Shown in pieces: positions 6,502-14,227 of a stretch of DNA of 19,751 nucleotides (position 1 is its first letter; the number at the start of each line of letters is the position of its first letter). Origin of the DNA: Acetobacteraceae bacterium (GTDB taxonomy: Bacteria; Pseudomonadota; Alphaproteobacteria; Acetobacterales; Acetobacteraceae); assembly GCA_003506895.1 (NCBI GenBank), contig DNXO01000034.1, positions 161,233-180,983 of the forward strand. The letters are read 5' to 3'. The notes under the pieces were generated by a model that did no database searches, was not told the DNA's origin, and saw only the letters and a list, made by a program, of their open reading frames with translations. The position numbers and the translations under genes were made by a program.

Positions 6502-7416
6502 CTACAGAGGGTCCCACCCAAAGACATCCTCCGAGGTATCCAACGGCATGAACGCCTGTTTGAACGCCGGCATCGCGTGCGTGGCGATGCTTTCCGGAGT
6601 CCAGCCTTCAGCGCGATGAACGATGCGGATGGGGCGCGGCGAGCTGAACAGGATCATCTCGTTCATCCGGCAGCCGAACACCTGTCCGGTCACCTCTTTC
6701 GCCGCGTCCGACGACAGGTAAACCGCCAGCGGCGCGTTCTTGTCGGGGGTCATCTTTTGCAGCTTGTCCACCGCGGCTTTTTGTTCCGGCGTGGAGGTGG
6801 GGATCGACGAGGTCATCCGGCTCCAGGCCCACGGCGCCAGGCAGTTGGAGCGGACGTTGTAGCGCTGCATGTCCAGCGCGATCGACTTGGACAGCGCGGT
6901 GATGCCCAGCTTCGCCGCCGCGTAGTTCGCCTGGCCGACATTGCCGATCACGCCCGAGGTGGAGGTGATGTGAACAAACGACCCACTCTCCTGCTTGCGG
7001 TAATATTCCGCCGCCGCTCGGGAAACAAAAAAACTGCCGTTCAAGTGGACGGAGATGACGGACAGCCAGTCATCCTCGGTCATCTTATGGAAAATGCCGT
7101 CGCGCAGGATGCCGGCGTTGTTCACCACCGCATCGATGCGGCCGTAGTGATCCAGCGCGGCTTGGACGATCTTTTGCGCGCTGCCCCAGGCCGCGACGGA
7201 TTCGGTGCAGATTTCGGCCTGACCGCCACGCTGCTCGATCAGCGCCTTGGTTTGCTGCGCGGGGGATTGCGATCCGCCTTCGCCGTGCAGCGATGCGCCG
7301 ATATCGGCGACGATGACCTTTGCACCAGCGCCGGCCATCATGATTGCGATCTCACGGCCGATGCCGCCGCCGGCGCCGGTTACGACGGCAACTTTGCCTT
7401 TCATCAGTCCAGGCAC
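6502..7416 (-). CDS. Short-chain dehydrogenase/reductase with C-terminal extension
   Basis: This encodes 304 residues from GTG 7416. SDR enzymes oxidise alcohols or reduce carbonyls with NAD(P). Visible are TGAGGGIG (13-20), NNAG (99-102), and catalytic Ser152, Tyr165 and Lys169 with spacing typical of the family. A GGS-containing insert follows the second strand (ADIGASLHGEGGS), as in the (R)-3-hydroxyacyl-CoA dehydrogenase part of peroxisomal-type multifunctional enzyme 2. About 60 residues continue past the usual SDR core, ending with DVFGWDPL. GTG 7416 is favoured over ATG 7404 because AGGAGA lies ten bases before GTG. It follows the ThDP enzyme gene after 169 bp that includes a hairpin, so may be transcribed with it at lower level or separately. 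A role on an acyl-CoA or aldehyde product of that cluster is inference. Confidence 0.88.
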   Translation of the reverse strand: MPGLMKGKVAVVTGAGGGIGREIAIMMAGAGAKVIVADIGASLHGEGGSQSPAQQTKALIEQRGGQAEICTESVAAWGSAQKIVQAALDHYGRIDAVVNNAGILRDGIFHKMTEDDWLSVISVHLNGSFFVSRAAAEYYRKQESGSFVHITSTSGVIGNVGQANYAAAKLGITALSKSIALDMQRYNVRSNCLAPWAWSRMTSSIPTSTPEQKAAVDKLQKMTPDKNAPLAVYLSSDAAKEVTGQVFGCRMNEMILFSSPRPIRIVHRAEGWTPESIATHAMPAFKQAFMPLDTSEDVFGWDPL

Positions 7417-7426
7417 GTTGGGGGAG

Positions 7427-7432
7427 TCTCCT
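7427..7432 (-). promoter_or_regulatory. Ribosome binding site deciding the SDR start
   Basis: AGGAGA on the minus strand ends ten bases before GTG 7416 and 22 bases before ATG 7404. The spacing supports the GTG start. Confidence 0.6.
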
Positions 7433-7484
7433 GTTGGGGGGTATGCGGTAGGTAAGCGTAGGTGGAACGACGACGCTGGGTCAT

Positions 7485-7503
7485 GACCGGGCCCAGCCCG
7501 GTC
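7485..7503. terminator. Hairpin between the ThDP enzyme gene and the SDR gene
   Basis: GACCGGGC and GCCCGGTC form a perfect 8-bp stem with a CCA loop. It lies in the 169-bp gap between the two minus-strand genes. No T run follows in either direction, so it could be a partial terminator or an mRNA-stabilising intercistronic hairpin. Confidence 0.45.
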
Positions 7504-7585
7504 ACCCACGACTTATCGCGTCACCGCAACAAGGCGTGGATGGCAGGCCTGCGCCCGTCATGACAAAGTGAAACGAACCAGCCCA

Positions 7586-9238
7586 CTAAGTCGAATAATC
7601 CGAGAACGCCACGCCGGAAAACCGAGCACGGTAGTCGGTGCGGACGTTGACCAGGGCGACCATGCCTTCATCGACTTTCTTTTGCGCGCGTTCAAGTGCC
7701 GGGCGAATATCCTCGACCTTATCAACGTATTCGCCGTACCCGCCCAGCGCCTCACAGATTTTGTCGTAGCGTGTGTAACCAAGGTCACGGCCGGGCTTCT
7801 CACGCTTCGGATCGCCGGTCCAGCCACCATTCAGGCTGATCACCACCAGGATGGGGATCTTGTGACGGATCGCGGTGTCCAACTCCATCGCGTTCAGGCC
7901 CATCGACCCGTCGCCATGCACCACGATCACCTGCGTATCCGGGCAAGCGACTTTCGCGCCGACACCGAACGGCAGGCCCACGCCCATCGTGCCGAACGGA
8001 CCGGAGTTCAAACGATGCCCCGGCTTGAACGTGGACATGGTCTGACGGCCGAAGTTCAGCGTCTCTTGCCCATCCACGCACAGGATCGCATCGCGGTCCA
8101 TGAAGTCGCGCACCGCTTCCAACATGCGCACGGGATGGATATCGCCGTCCTCTTGCAGCTTGTTGGCACCGGCCGAGGACCGTTTCGCGGCCTCACCGTC
8201 CGCGAGTTGCTTGCGCCATCCGGCGTACTGATCCGGGTTGATCCGGCCCTTGATGCCTTGCAGCAACTGACCCAGCACGGCCTTGCAGTCACCGACAATC
8301 GGAATATCCACGTAACGCGCCGCCATGCCGATCTCCGCCGGATCGATGTCGATCCGAGCGATCTTCGCCGAGGGCCCAAAGCGCGGAGGGGAGGCGTGCC
8401 CGATGATGTAGTTCATGCGGGTGCCAAGTACCAGGATCAGGTCGGCATCGCGGAACGCGCCAGAGCGCATGGACAGAAACGAATAGGGATGATCGTCGGG
8501 CACGACGCCACGGCCTTGCGGGGTGGTGTAGAACGGGATGCCCGCGGCCTCGACAAAAGCCTGCATCTCCTCCCACGCGCGCGACCAGATCACGCCGGAG
8601 CCTGACACGATCAGCGGATTCTTTGCTTCGGCCAGGGCGCCGATCAGCGCATCGACCTGGCGGGGATCGCCCAGCGGGCGGCTTTCCAACATGGGACGGC
8701 CAGCAAACGACCAATCGACAAGGTTCTCGTCGATCTTCTGGTACAGCATGTCACCGGGGCAATCGATATAGACCGGGCCGGGCTTGCCGCTGATCGCTTT
8801 TTGCAGGGCGAAGTTGATCTGTTGCGGAATGCGCTTCAGGTTGATCAGGCGATCGACGTATTTGCAGCAGCCGCGCATCAATTCGACCTGATCGATTTCC
8901 TGAAACACCTGCCTGCCGAACTGCGAAAGCGGGCTGCTTCCACCCAGTGCGACGACCGGGCAGCAATCCACCAGGGCGTTCGCCATGCCGGTGATCAGAT
9001 TGGTCACGCCGGGGCCGGACGCCGCCATGCAGACCGACGGAACCTGCTTCAGACGGCTGTAGGCCTGACACATGAAGGCCGCCGCCTGCTCATGGCGGAC
9101 GTCGATCATACGGATGCCTTCCTTCACGCAGGTGGCCTCGGCCAGCAGCATCGGGCCGCCCATGATGTAGAAAAGGTCCTTGACCCCTTCCATTTGCAGG
9201 CATCGGGCGATGATCTCGGACCCGGTGATTTCCGCCAT
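7586..9238 (-). CDS. ThDP-dependent enzyme, 2-hydroxyacyl-CoA lyase / oxalyl-CoA decarboxylase group
   Basis: This encodes 550 residues with the three-domain ThDP layout: N-terminal PYR domain with catalytic Glu50 (VRHEQAAAF), a central domain (about 190-330), and the C-terminal PP domain with GDGSMGLNAMELD (from 442) and NGG (about 470). Sequence style matches oxalyl-CoA decarboxylase and 2-hydroxyacyl-CoA lyase rather than acetolactate synthase. At the oxalyl-CoA Tyr-Glu position the sequence has Phe112-Gln113 (VFQEIDQ), as in 2-hydroxyacyl-CoA lyases. The expected reaction is therefore cleavage of a 2-hydroxyacyl-CoA to an aldehyde or ketone plus formyl-CoA in the cytoplasm. GGGAGA lies eight bases before ATG 9238. 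It follows the CoA-transferase gene by 18 bp. An oxalyl-CoA decarboxylase or acetolactate synthase label remains possible; substrate is not shown. Confidence 0.85.
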   Translation of the reverse strand: MAEITGSEIIARCLQMEGVKDLFYIMGGPMLLAEATCVKEGIRMIDVRHEQAAAFMCQAYSRLKQVPSVCMAASGPGVTNLITGMANALVDCCPVVALGGSSPLSQFGRQVFQEIDQVELMRGCCKYVDRLINLKRIPQQINFALQKAISGKPGPVYIDCPGDMLYQKIDENLVDWSFAGRPMLESRPLGDPRQVDALIGALAEAKNPLIVSGSGVIWSRAWEEMQAFVEAAGIPFYTTPQGRGVVPDDHPYSFLSMRSGAFRDADLILVLGTRMNYIIGHASPPRFGPSAKIARIDIDPAEIGMAARYVDIPIVGDCKAVLGQLLQGIKGRINPDQYAGWRKQLADGEAAKRSSAGANKLQEDGDIHPVRMLEAVRDFMDRDAILCVDGQETLNFGRQTMSTFKPGHRLNSGPFGTMGVGLPFGVGAKVACPDTQVIVVHGDGSMGLNAMELDTAIRHKIPILVVISLNGGWTGDPKREKPGRDLGYTRYDKICEALGGYGEYVDKVEDIRPALERAQKKVDEGMVALVNVRTDYRARFSGVAFSDYST

Positions 9239-9256
9239 TTTTCGTTTCTCCCTAAA

Positions 9257-10486
9257 TTAACCGATGATATTGCCCGAACGCAGGTCGCCGACCTGCTCGG
9301 CACCCAGACCCAGCCAGTTGGCCAGCACGTCGTCGTTGTTCGCCCCCAGTAACGGTGAGGGCTTCACCGGCGGTGGACTGCCGGAGAAGCGAACGGGCCA
9401 CGCGACCATCTTGAACGGCCCCACCACGGGGTGGTCGATGGTCTGCATGATGCCCCGCTGCTCGAACGTCGGGTCGCTGGTCAGCTCCATCGTGTCCAGC
9501 ACCGCACCCGCGGGGATGCCGGCGGCACCGATGACCTCCATCGCCTCATGCTTGGTGCGCCCGCGTGTCCACTCCGCAACCATTTCGTGGACCTCGGTGG
9601 CATGTTCGGCCCGGGCGGCGGGGCTGTCGTAGCGCGGGTCGCCGATCAGGTCCTCACGCCCGATCACCGCCAGCAGCCGGCGCCAGTGTTCGGGATTGGC
9701 CCGAGACGTATAGACATACACATAATCGTTAGGCCCGCCGCCCTTGCTGGGGAACGTGCCCATCGGCGGGTTGCCCCCGGTCACCGACGTATCCCCGGCC
9801 CGTGGGGCGGCCTTGCCGGTGCGGGCCTGCTGGGCGAACGCGATGCGCATGTAGTGCATCATCGCATCCTGCATCGCGACCTGCAGATGCTCCCCCTGCC
9901 CGGTCGATTTCCGCCGGTACAACGCACCCAGGATGGAGATCGACAGCAACATGCCGGTGCCGGTGTCGCCCAGCGAAGGGCCGGGCTTCAGCGGGCGGCC
10001 GTCCAGTTCACCGGTCGTGCTCATGATGCCGCTGCACGCCTGCGCGATCATATCGAAGGCGAGATTTTTCTCGTACGGGCTGCCTTCGCCAAATCCCTTC
10101 ACCTGACAGTAGATAATCGACGGATTCAGGCCGCGAATGACGTCGGCACCAAGGCCGAGGCGCTCGATCGCGCCAGGGGCGAAATTCTCCACCAGCACGT
10201 CCGCCTTGGCGGCGAGGTCCTTCACCAGTTGCAGCCCCTTCGGGTCCTTCAGGTTAACGGTGATGGACTTCTTGTTGGCGTTGAAATTCAGGAAATACGG
10301 GTCGTCCACGCCGGGTTTGCCGCCCAGCGAGCGGCCGGGATCGCCGCCTTTTGGGTTCTCGACCTTCACCACCTCCGCGCCCATCCAGGCCAGGGTTTCG
10401 GTGCAGGATGGGCCAGCCTCGAACTGGGTCATGTCCAGGACGCGTACGCCGGCCAGGCAGTCCCCGCCAAAGCTGTTGGTGGTCAT
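9257..10486 (-). CDS. Class III (CaiB/BaiF, formyl-CoA transferase-like) CoA transferase
   Basis: This encodes 409 residues, normal for family III CoA transferases, which move CoA between carboxylic acids through an Asp-bound anhydride. Visible are the N-terminal VRVLDMTQFEAGP, GAEVVKVE, the NKKSITVNLK strand, ADVLVENFAPGAIERLGLG, and the catalytic Asp174 in SLGDTGTGM matching Asp169 of Oxalobacter formyl-CoA transferase. A Gly-rich stretch near residue 250 (KGGGPNDY) may be the mobile active-site loop. The C-terminus has GIPAGAVLD and PLLGANNDDVL. ATG 10486 follows GGGGA. It is the first gene of the minus-strand set, 18 bp before the ThDP enzyme, the same pairing as frc-oxc, so likely donates or accepts CoA from formyl-CoA. 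The acid substrate is unknown. Confidence 0.9.
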   Translation of the reverse strand: MTTNSFGGDCLAGVRVLDMTQFEAGPSCTETLAWMGAEVVKVENPKGGDPGRSLGGKPGVDDPYFLNFNANKKSITVNLKDPKGLQLVKDLAAKADVLVENFAPGAIERLGLGADVIRGLNPSIIYCQVKGFGEGSPYEKNLAFDMIAQACSGIMSTTGELDGRPLKPGPSLGDTGTGMLLSISILGALYRRKSTGQGEHLQVAMQDAMMHYMRIAFAQQARTGKAAPRAGDTSVTGGNPPMGTFPSKGGGPNDYVYVYTSRANPEHWRRLLAVIGREDLIGDPRYDSPAARAEHATEVHEMVAEWTRGRTKHEAMEVIGAAGIPAGAVLDTMELTSDPTFEQRGIMQTIDHPVVGPFKMVAWPVRFSGSPPPVKPSPLLGANNDDVLANWLGLGAEQVGDLRSGNIIG

Positions 10487-10627
10487 GAGCGATTTCCCCG
10501 TTTTGTCGTCGTTGAGGGAACGCTAGGACGAAAAATCCGGGATGGGTAGCCCCACGGCCGGTCGGTCTGCTGGCATCCGGCACCAGAGAAGCGCATATCA
10601 GCGCCCGTCACAGCAAATGGACACGGT
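10487..10627. promoter_or_regulatory. Divergent promoter region (141 bp)
   Basis: This gap separates the 5' ends of the CoA-transferase gene (minus) and the DsbD-like gene (plus), so it must hold both promoters if each has its own. I could not point to a clear -35/-10 pair or operator in it. Confidence 0.4.
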
Positions 10628-12634
10628 ATGAAGCGGCTTCTGATGGTGGTGCTGGTCCTGCTCGCGGCCACCGTGGCATCCGGCCCCGCGCATGCGCTGG
10701 AAAGCGCCCCGGTCAGCAGCAAGCGCGCCGTCGCGACGCTGGTGACCGAGACGAACGCGATGGAGCCAGGAAAGCCGTTTCGTGTCGGCTTGAGGCTGCG
10801 AATGGCGGATGGCTGGCACACGTACTGGAAGAACCCCGGCGATGCCGGCGTGCCGCCGGACCTGACGATCGAGGGCGCCTCGCAGTCGCCGATCGACTGG
10901 CCGACCCCACGGCGGGTCGCCGAAGGCCCGGTGATGACCTACGCCTATCTGAATGAGGTCCTGCTGCCCGTCACCGTCACCGCCCAAACCGGGACGATCA
11001 AGGCCCATGCACAGTGGCTGGTATGCAAGGATATCTGCGTGCCCGAGGAGAGCGATTTTTCGCTTACCCTGCCGGTCGGGATCCCGTCGCCTTCAGCACA
11101 GGCCGGTCTGTTCGCAGCGCATGACCGGGCCGTGCCGCGCACCTCACCCTGGTCCGCCCGGATTGCGCCGGACGGGACCTTGTTCGTGCAGGGGCCGGAG
11201 CTAACCCCCGCCACGGTAACCGATGCGTGGTTCATTCCGGACCAACCCGAATGGATTCAAGACGACGCGGCGCAACCGCTGTCGGTTCGGATGGGCGGGT
11301 TCACACTGGCGCTGAAACCGGCGAAGGGCTTCGACGCGACCAAGGACCTGACCGGCGTGCTGTCGGTACGCGACCGCACCGGGATGCAGACGGACGTGGT
11401 CGTGGATGCAGTGCCCGGACCGCCCCCGCCCGAGGCGATGCCGCCGCTCGCACAGATCCTGGTGTTCGCTTTCCTGGGCGGGCTGATCCTGAACCTGATG
11501 CCCTGCGTCTTTCCGATCCTGGCAATGAAGGCGGTGTCGCTGGCAGGTCATGCCGGGCGCGGGCGAGCCCATGCCGTGGCTTACACGGCCGGCGTGCTGG
11601 TCACGTTCGTGGCATTGGCCGCCGGGCTGCTGGTGGCCAGGGCGGCCGGGACGGCGGCGGGCTGGGGGTTTCAGTTCTCCTCGCCGGTGTTCGTGGCCGC
11701 GATGACGTGGCTGCTGTTCGCGGTGGGCCTGAACCTGTCGGGGGTGTTCCAGATCGGGGCAGGCCTGACCGGGGCTGGCAGCGGGCTGGCCGGACGGCAT
11801 GGGACGGCCGGGAGTTTCTTCACCGGGCTGCTGGCGGTGTTGGTTGCAACGCCCTGCACCGCACCGTTCATGGGGGTCGCGGTGGCGGCTGGGCTCGCGG
11901 CGCCGCCGGTCGTGACGCTGCTGGTCTTCGCCGTGATGGGCCTGGGGTTGTCCGCGCCTTACATCGCGTTCGCCTCCATGCCCGTATTGGTGCGGCTGAT
12001 GCCCCGGCCGGGCCGCTGGATGGAAGTCCTGAAGCAGGCGCTGGCGTTTCCGATGTACGGTGCGGCGGCATGGCTGGTCTGGGTAGTCAGCCAGGAAGCC
12101 GGGTCGGCAGGTGTGCTTGGAACCGCGGCCGGGCTGGTTCTGATCGGGTTCGCGGGATGGGTGTTCGGCGCGACCCAGGCGGCTTCGGTGCAGCCCCGCC
12201 GGTTCGGGCAGGCGATGGCGCTGGTCGCGGTGCTTGCGGCCGGGGCGGTGCTGAGCGGCATTAGGACCGTACCCGTTGGGACCGCGACCGAGGCCTTGGC
12301 GGAGGCATATTCGCCGGAACGGCTGGCGGCGCTGCGCGCGGCCGGGAAGCCGGTGTTCGTGAACATGACGGCGGCGTGGTGCGTCACCTGCCTGGTCAAT
12401 GAACGCGTTGCGATTTCCACCGACGCCGTCCGCTCGGCCTTTGCCGAACGGAACGTGGCGTATCTGAAGGGGGATTGGACGCGACAGGACCCGGCGATCA
12501 CGGCGTTTCTGCGGCAAAATGGACGGGATGGGGTGCCTCTTTACGTGTTCTTCCCCGGACATGGCGGCGGGGCGGAGGTGCTGCCGCAAATCCTGACCGA
12601 GGGTGAGGTTCTGCGGGTTCTGCGGGCTTCGTGA
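10628..12634 (+). CDS. ScsB/DsbD-like protein-disulfide reductase
   Basis: This encodes 668 residues. It moves electrons from cytoplasmic thioredoxin across the inner membrane to periplasmic thiol proteins. Order of domains: signal peptide (about 1-23), N-terminal periplasmic domain with GWHTYWKNPGDAG and the redox pair CKDIC (133, 137), a multi-span membrane core from about 272 to 545 with the paired Cys of MPCVFPI (293) and ATPCTAPF (410), and a C-terminal periplasmic thioredoxin domain with WCVTC (585, 588). All six redox Cys are present. The large N-terminal domain resembles ScsB more than classical DsbD. No dsbA, dsbC, ccmG or scs partner is nearby, so the client is unknown. The ribosome site before ATG 10628 is weak. 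Confidence 0.9.
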   Translation: MKRLLMVVLVLLAATVASGPAHALESAPVSSKRAVATLVTETNAMEPGKPFRVGLRLRMADGWHTYWKNPGDAGVPPDLTIEGASQSPIDWPTPRRVAEGPVMTYAYLNEVLLPVTVTAQTGTIKAHAQWLVCKDICVPEESDFSLTLPVGIPSPSAQAGLFAAHDRAVPRTSPWSARIAPDGTLFVQGPELTPATVTDAWFIPDQPEWIQDDAAQPLSVRMGGFTLALKPAKGFDATKDLTGVLSVRDRTGMQTDVVVDAVPGPPPPEAMPPLAQILVFAFLGGLILNLMPCVFPILAMKAVSLAGHAGRGRAHAVAYTAGVLVTFVALAAGLLVARAAGTAAGWGFQFSSPVFVAAMTWLLFAVGLNLSGVFQIGAGLTGAGSGLAGRHGTAGSFFTGLLAVLVATPCTAPFMGVAVAAGLAAPPVVTLLVFAVMGLGLSAPYIAFASMPVLVRLMPRPGRWMEVLKQALAFPMYGAAAWLVWVVSQEAGSAGVLGTAAGLVLIGFAGWVFGATQAASVQPRRFGQAMALVAVLAAGAVLSGIRTVPVGTATEALAEAYSPERLAALRAAGKPVFVNMTAAWCVTCLVNERVAISTDAVRSAFAERNVAYLKGDWTRQDPAITAFLRQNGRDGVPLYVFFPGHGGGAEVLPQILTEGEVLRVLRAS

Positions 12635-12670
12635 GGGGCCTGTTCGACGACGCGGAATTCGCGACGTCTC

Positions 12671-12722
12671 ACCGGATAAATTAACCGGTTATTCATTACT
12701 CTCTGCCAAAAACCGACCGGTT
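12671..12722. promoter_or_regulatory. Repeated ACCGGTT boxes upstream of the DUF2336 gene
   Basis: ACCGGTT occurs at 12684-12690 (within palindromic AACCGGTT) and again at 12716-12722 (within near-palindromic AACCGACCGGTT), 32 bp apart, about three helical turns. A partial copy ACCGG is at 12671. They lie in an AT-richer segment 27 to 78 bases before ATG 12749. A transcription-factor operator is plausible; no regulator can be named. Confidence 0.4.
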
Positions 12723-12748
12723 CTTGTTCGATCCGCGAGGTTCAGCCG

Positions 12749-13882
12749 ATGCCTGTTTCTCTCTCGTCCCACGACGTCGCACGGCTAATGGCCGAACCCT
12801 CGCCCGACGTGCGGGCCGAACTGGCGGGCAAGGTCGCCAACGATCTTTCTGGACAGACCCTGACCGTCAAGGAGGTCAAACTCGCGCAGGACGTTGTCCG
12901 TATCCTCGCCCGGGATGTGGAGGAAATGGTCCGGGCATCGCTGTCACGCGGGTTGCGCCACTCGCCGCATCTGCCACGCGACGTCGCGCGCAAGCTGGCG
13001 GCCGATGTGGAGTATGTGGCACTGCCGGTGCTGGCCGACTCGCTGGTGCTGACGGACGAAGACCTGGTGGAGATCGTCCGGTATGGATCGTCTCTGAAAC
13101 AAGAGGCCGTCGCCAGCCGGCCCAACCTGACGGAATCGGTGACGGACGCCTTGATCGACCATGCCGAAGAACCGGCGGTCGTCGTGCTGATGGGCAATGC
13201 GACGGCCGCGATCGCCGAGGATGGGTTCACTCGCGCGGTCACCCGGTTCGCCGATAGCCCGCGGGTGAAACAAGCGATGGTGGAGCGGGAAAAGCTGCCC
13301 GCCACGGTCGCCGAACGACTGGTGACGATGGTGTCGAAATCCTTGCAGGCGCACCTGGTGAAGGCGCACGACCTCGCGCCTGAAACAGCGGCGGATATCG
13401 TGCTGACCTCGCGCGAGCATGCGATCCTTCGCCTGAGCCTCGGGGCCTCGGACGACGATCTGCGGCAAATGGTGGCACAGATGCATCGGAACGGGCGGCT
13501 GACGCCGTCGCTGATCCTGCGGGCGTTGTGTACCGGAGATATCGGGTTTTTCGAGGCCGCGATGGCGGTGAAAGGCGACGTGCCGCTCGTGAACGCACAG
13601 GTCCTGATTCATGAGCGCAGCCGGAAGGGACTGAAGGCGCTGTTCCACAAAGCAGCGATGCCGGCGGGGTTGTATGGGGCGGTGCGGGCCGCGGTGGATG
13701 TGGTGGATGAGACGTCGTTCGATGGCGAGGCGCGTGACCTTGAACGGTTCCGCTCTCGGGTGATCAGCCGGGTTCTGACGCTGGCCGATGACGTGGAACA
13801 GGCGGATGCCGACTACCTGTTGGGCAAGCTGGGCGACGTCCTGGTCCACGCGCCCGGGGGCCAAATGGCGTCGGTTCGGTAG
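12749..13882 (+). CDS. DUF2336-domain protein
   Basis: This encodes 377 residues, almost all helical, matching DUF2336, a family common in alphaproteobacteria. The N-terminus has SSHDVARLMAEPSPDVRAELAGK; a helical repeat region runs through about residues 40-230 with several short HEAT-like units (VARKLAADVEYVALPVLADS, LKQEAVASRPNLTESV); the C-terminus has LFHKAAMPAGLYGAVRAAV and acidic helices. No signal peptide or membrane span is present. In Caulobacter and rhizobia some members are linked to polarity or surface and flagellar regulation, but that cannot be transferred here. GAGG lies eight bases before ATG 12749. Its neighbours give no functional hint. Confidence 0.85.
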   Translation: MPVSLSSHDVARLMAEPSPDVRAELAGKVANDLSGQTLTVKEVKLAQDVVRILARDVEEMVRASLSRGLRHSPHLPRDVARKLAADVEYVALPVLADSLVLTDEDLVEIVRYGSSLKQEAVASRPNLTESVTDALIDHAEEPAVVVLMGNATAAIAEDGFTRAVTRFADSPRVKQAMVEREKLPATVAERLVTMVSKSLQAHLVKAHDLAPETAADIVLTSREHAILRLSLGASDDDLRQMVAQMHRNGRLTPSLILRALCTGDIGFFEAAMAVKGDVPLVNAQVLIHERSRKGLKALFHKAAMPAGLYGAVRAAVDVVDETSFDGEARDLERFRSRVISRVLTLADDVEQADADYLLGKLGDVLVHAPGGQMASVR

Positions 13883-13888
13883 AATTAT

Positions 13889-13898
13889 AGCTACAGCT
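13889..13898. promoter_or_regulatory. Candidate autoregulatory operator of the brnTA pair
   Basis: AGCT-AC-AGCT (13889-13898) is an inverted repeat of two AGCT half-sites in an AT-rich 51-bp gap between the DUF2336 stop and the brnT start. BrnA antitoxins are known to bind and repress their own promoter; that this is the site is inference. Confidence 0.35.
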
Positions 13899-13933
13899 TT
13901 TATTCTTAACGCAGGTCTCCCGAAGATTTAAAA

Positions 13934-14227
13934 ATGCGCATCAAGTTCGATCCGATCAAGGATGCCAAGAACATCGCGGAACGCGGGCTTCCGTTCAGTC
14001 TGGTCGAGGATCTGGATTGGGAAACGGCGATCGCCCGCGAAGATCGCCGCAAGGATTACGGAGAGCGCCGGGTGCTGGTGCTTGCCTATTTAGGGTCTCG
14101 ACTTCATGCGGCGGTGGTCACTTACCAGGATGGCGCGGTGCATGTGATCAGCCTTCGCAAAGCCCATTGGAAAGAGGTTGATTGGTATGAGCAACAAAAA
14201 GGACGACAAGACTCCCCGGCCGGATGA
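13934..14227 (+). CDS. brnT: BrnT-family type II toxin
   Basis: This encodes 97 residues. BrnT is a small RelE-fold ribonuclease that blocks translation in the cytoplasm when not bound by BrnA. The family pattern is visible: N-terminal IKFDPIKDAKNIAERGLPF, a middle segment with acidic and basic residues (EDRRKDYGERRVLVL), and the C-terminal strand and helix AVHVISLRKAHWKEVDWYEQ that matches the family's II.AR.A...E...Y ending. All parts look intact. The ribosome site before ATG 13934 is poor (GAAG). Its 3' end overlaps the antitoxin gene by 41 bases, unusual in degree but the toxin-first order is normal for brnTA. Confidence 0.9.
   Translation: MRIKFDPIKDAKNIAERGLPFSLVEDLDWETAIAREDRRKDYGERRVLVLAYLGSRLHAAVVTYQDGAVHVISLRKAHWKEVDWYEQQKGRQDSPAG

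Noticed and set aside
6388..7455. Long plus-strand open frame antisense to the SDR gene
   Set aside because: It is a shadow of high-GC codon bias; its protein is Arg/Gly/His-rich with no recognisable domain, while the minus strand shows a complete SDR.
7586..10486. Classical oxalate catabolism pair (frc-oxc)
   Set aside because: The gene order fits, but the oxalyl-binding Tyr-Glu pair is replaced by Phe-Gln in the ThDP enzyme, so I did not assign the oxc/frc symbols.
11201..12589. Long minus-strand frame opposite the DsbD-like gene
   Set aside because: Its translation is full of Arg, His, Gln and Pro with no domain, and the plus strand has a complete DsbD-family protein with all six redox Cys.
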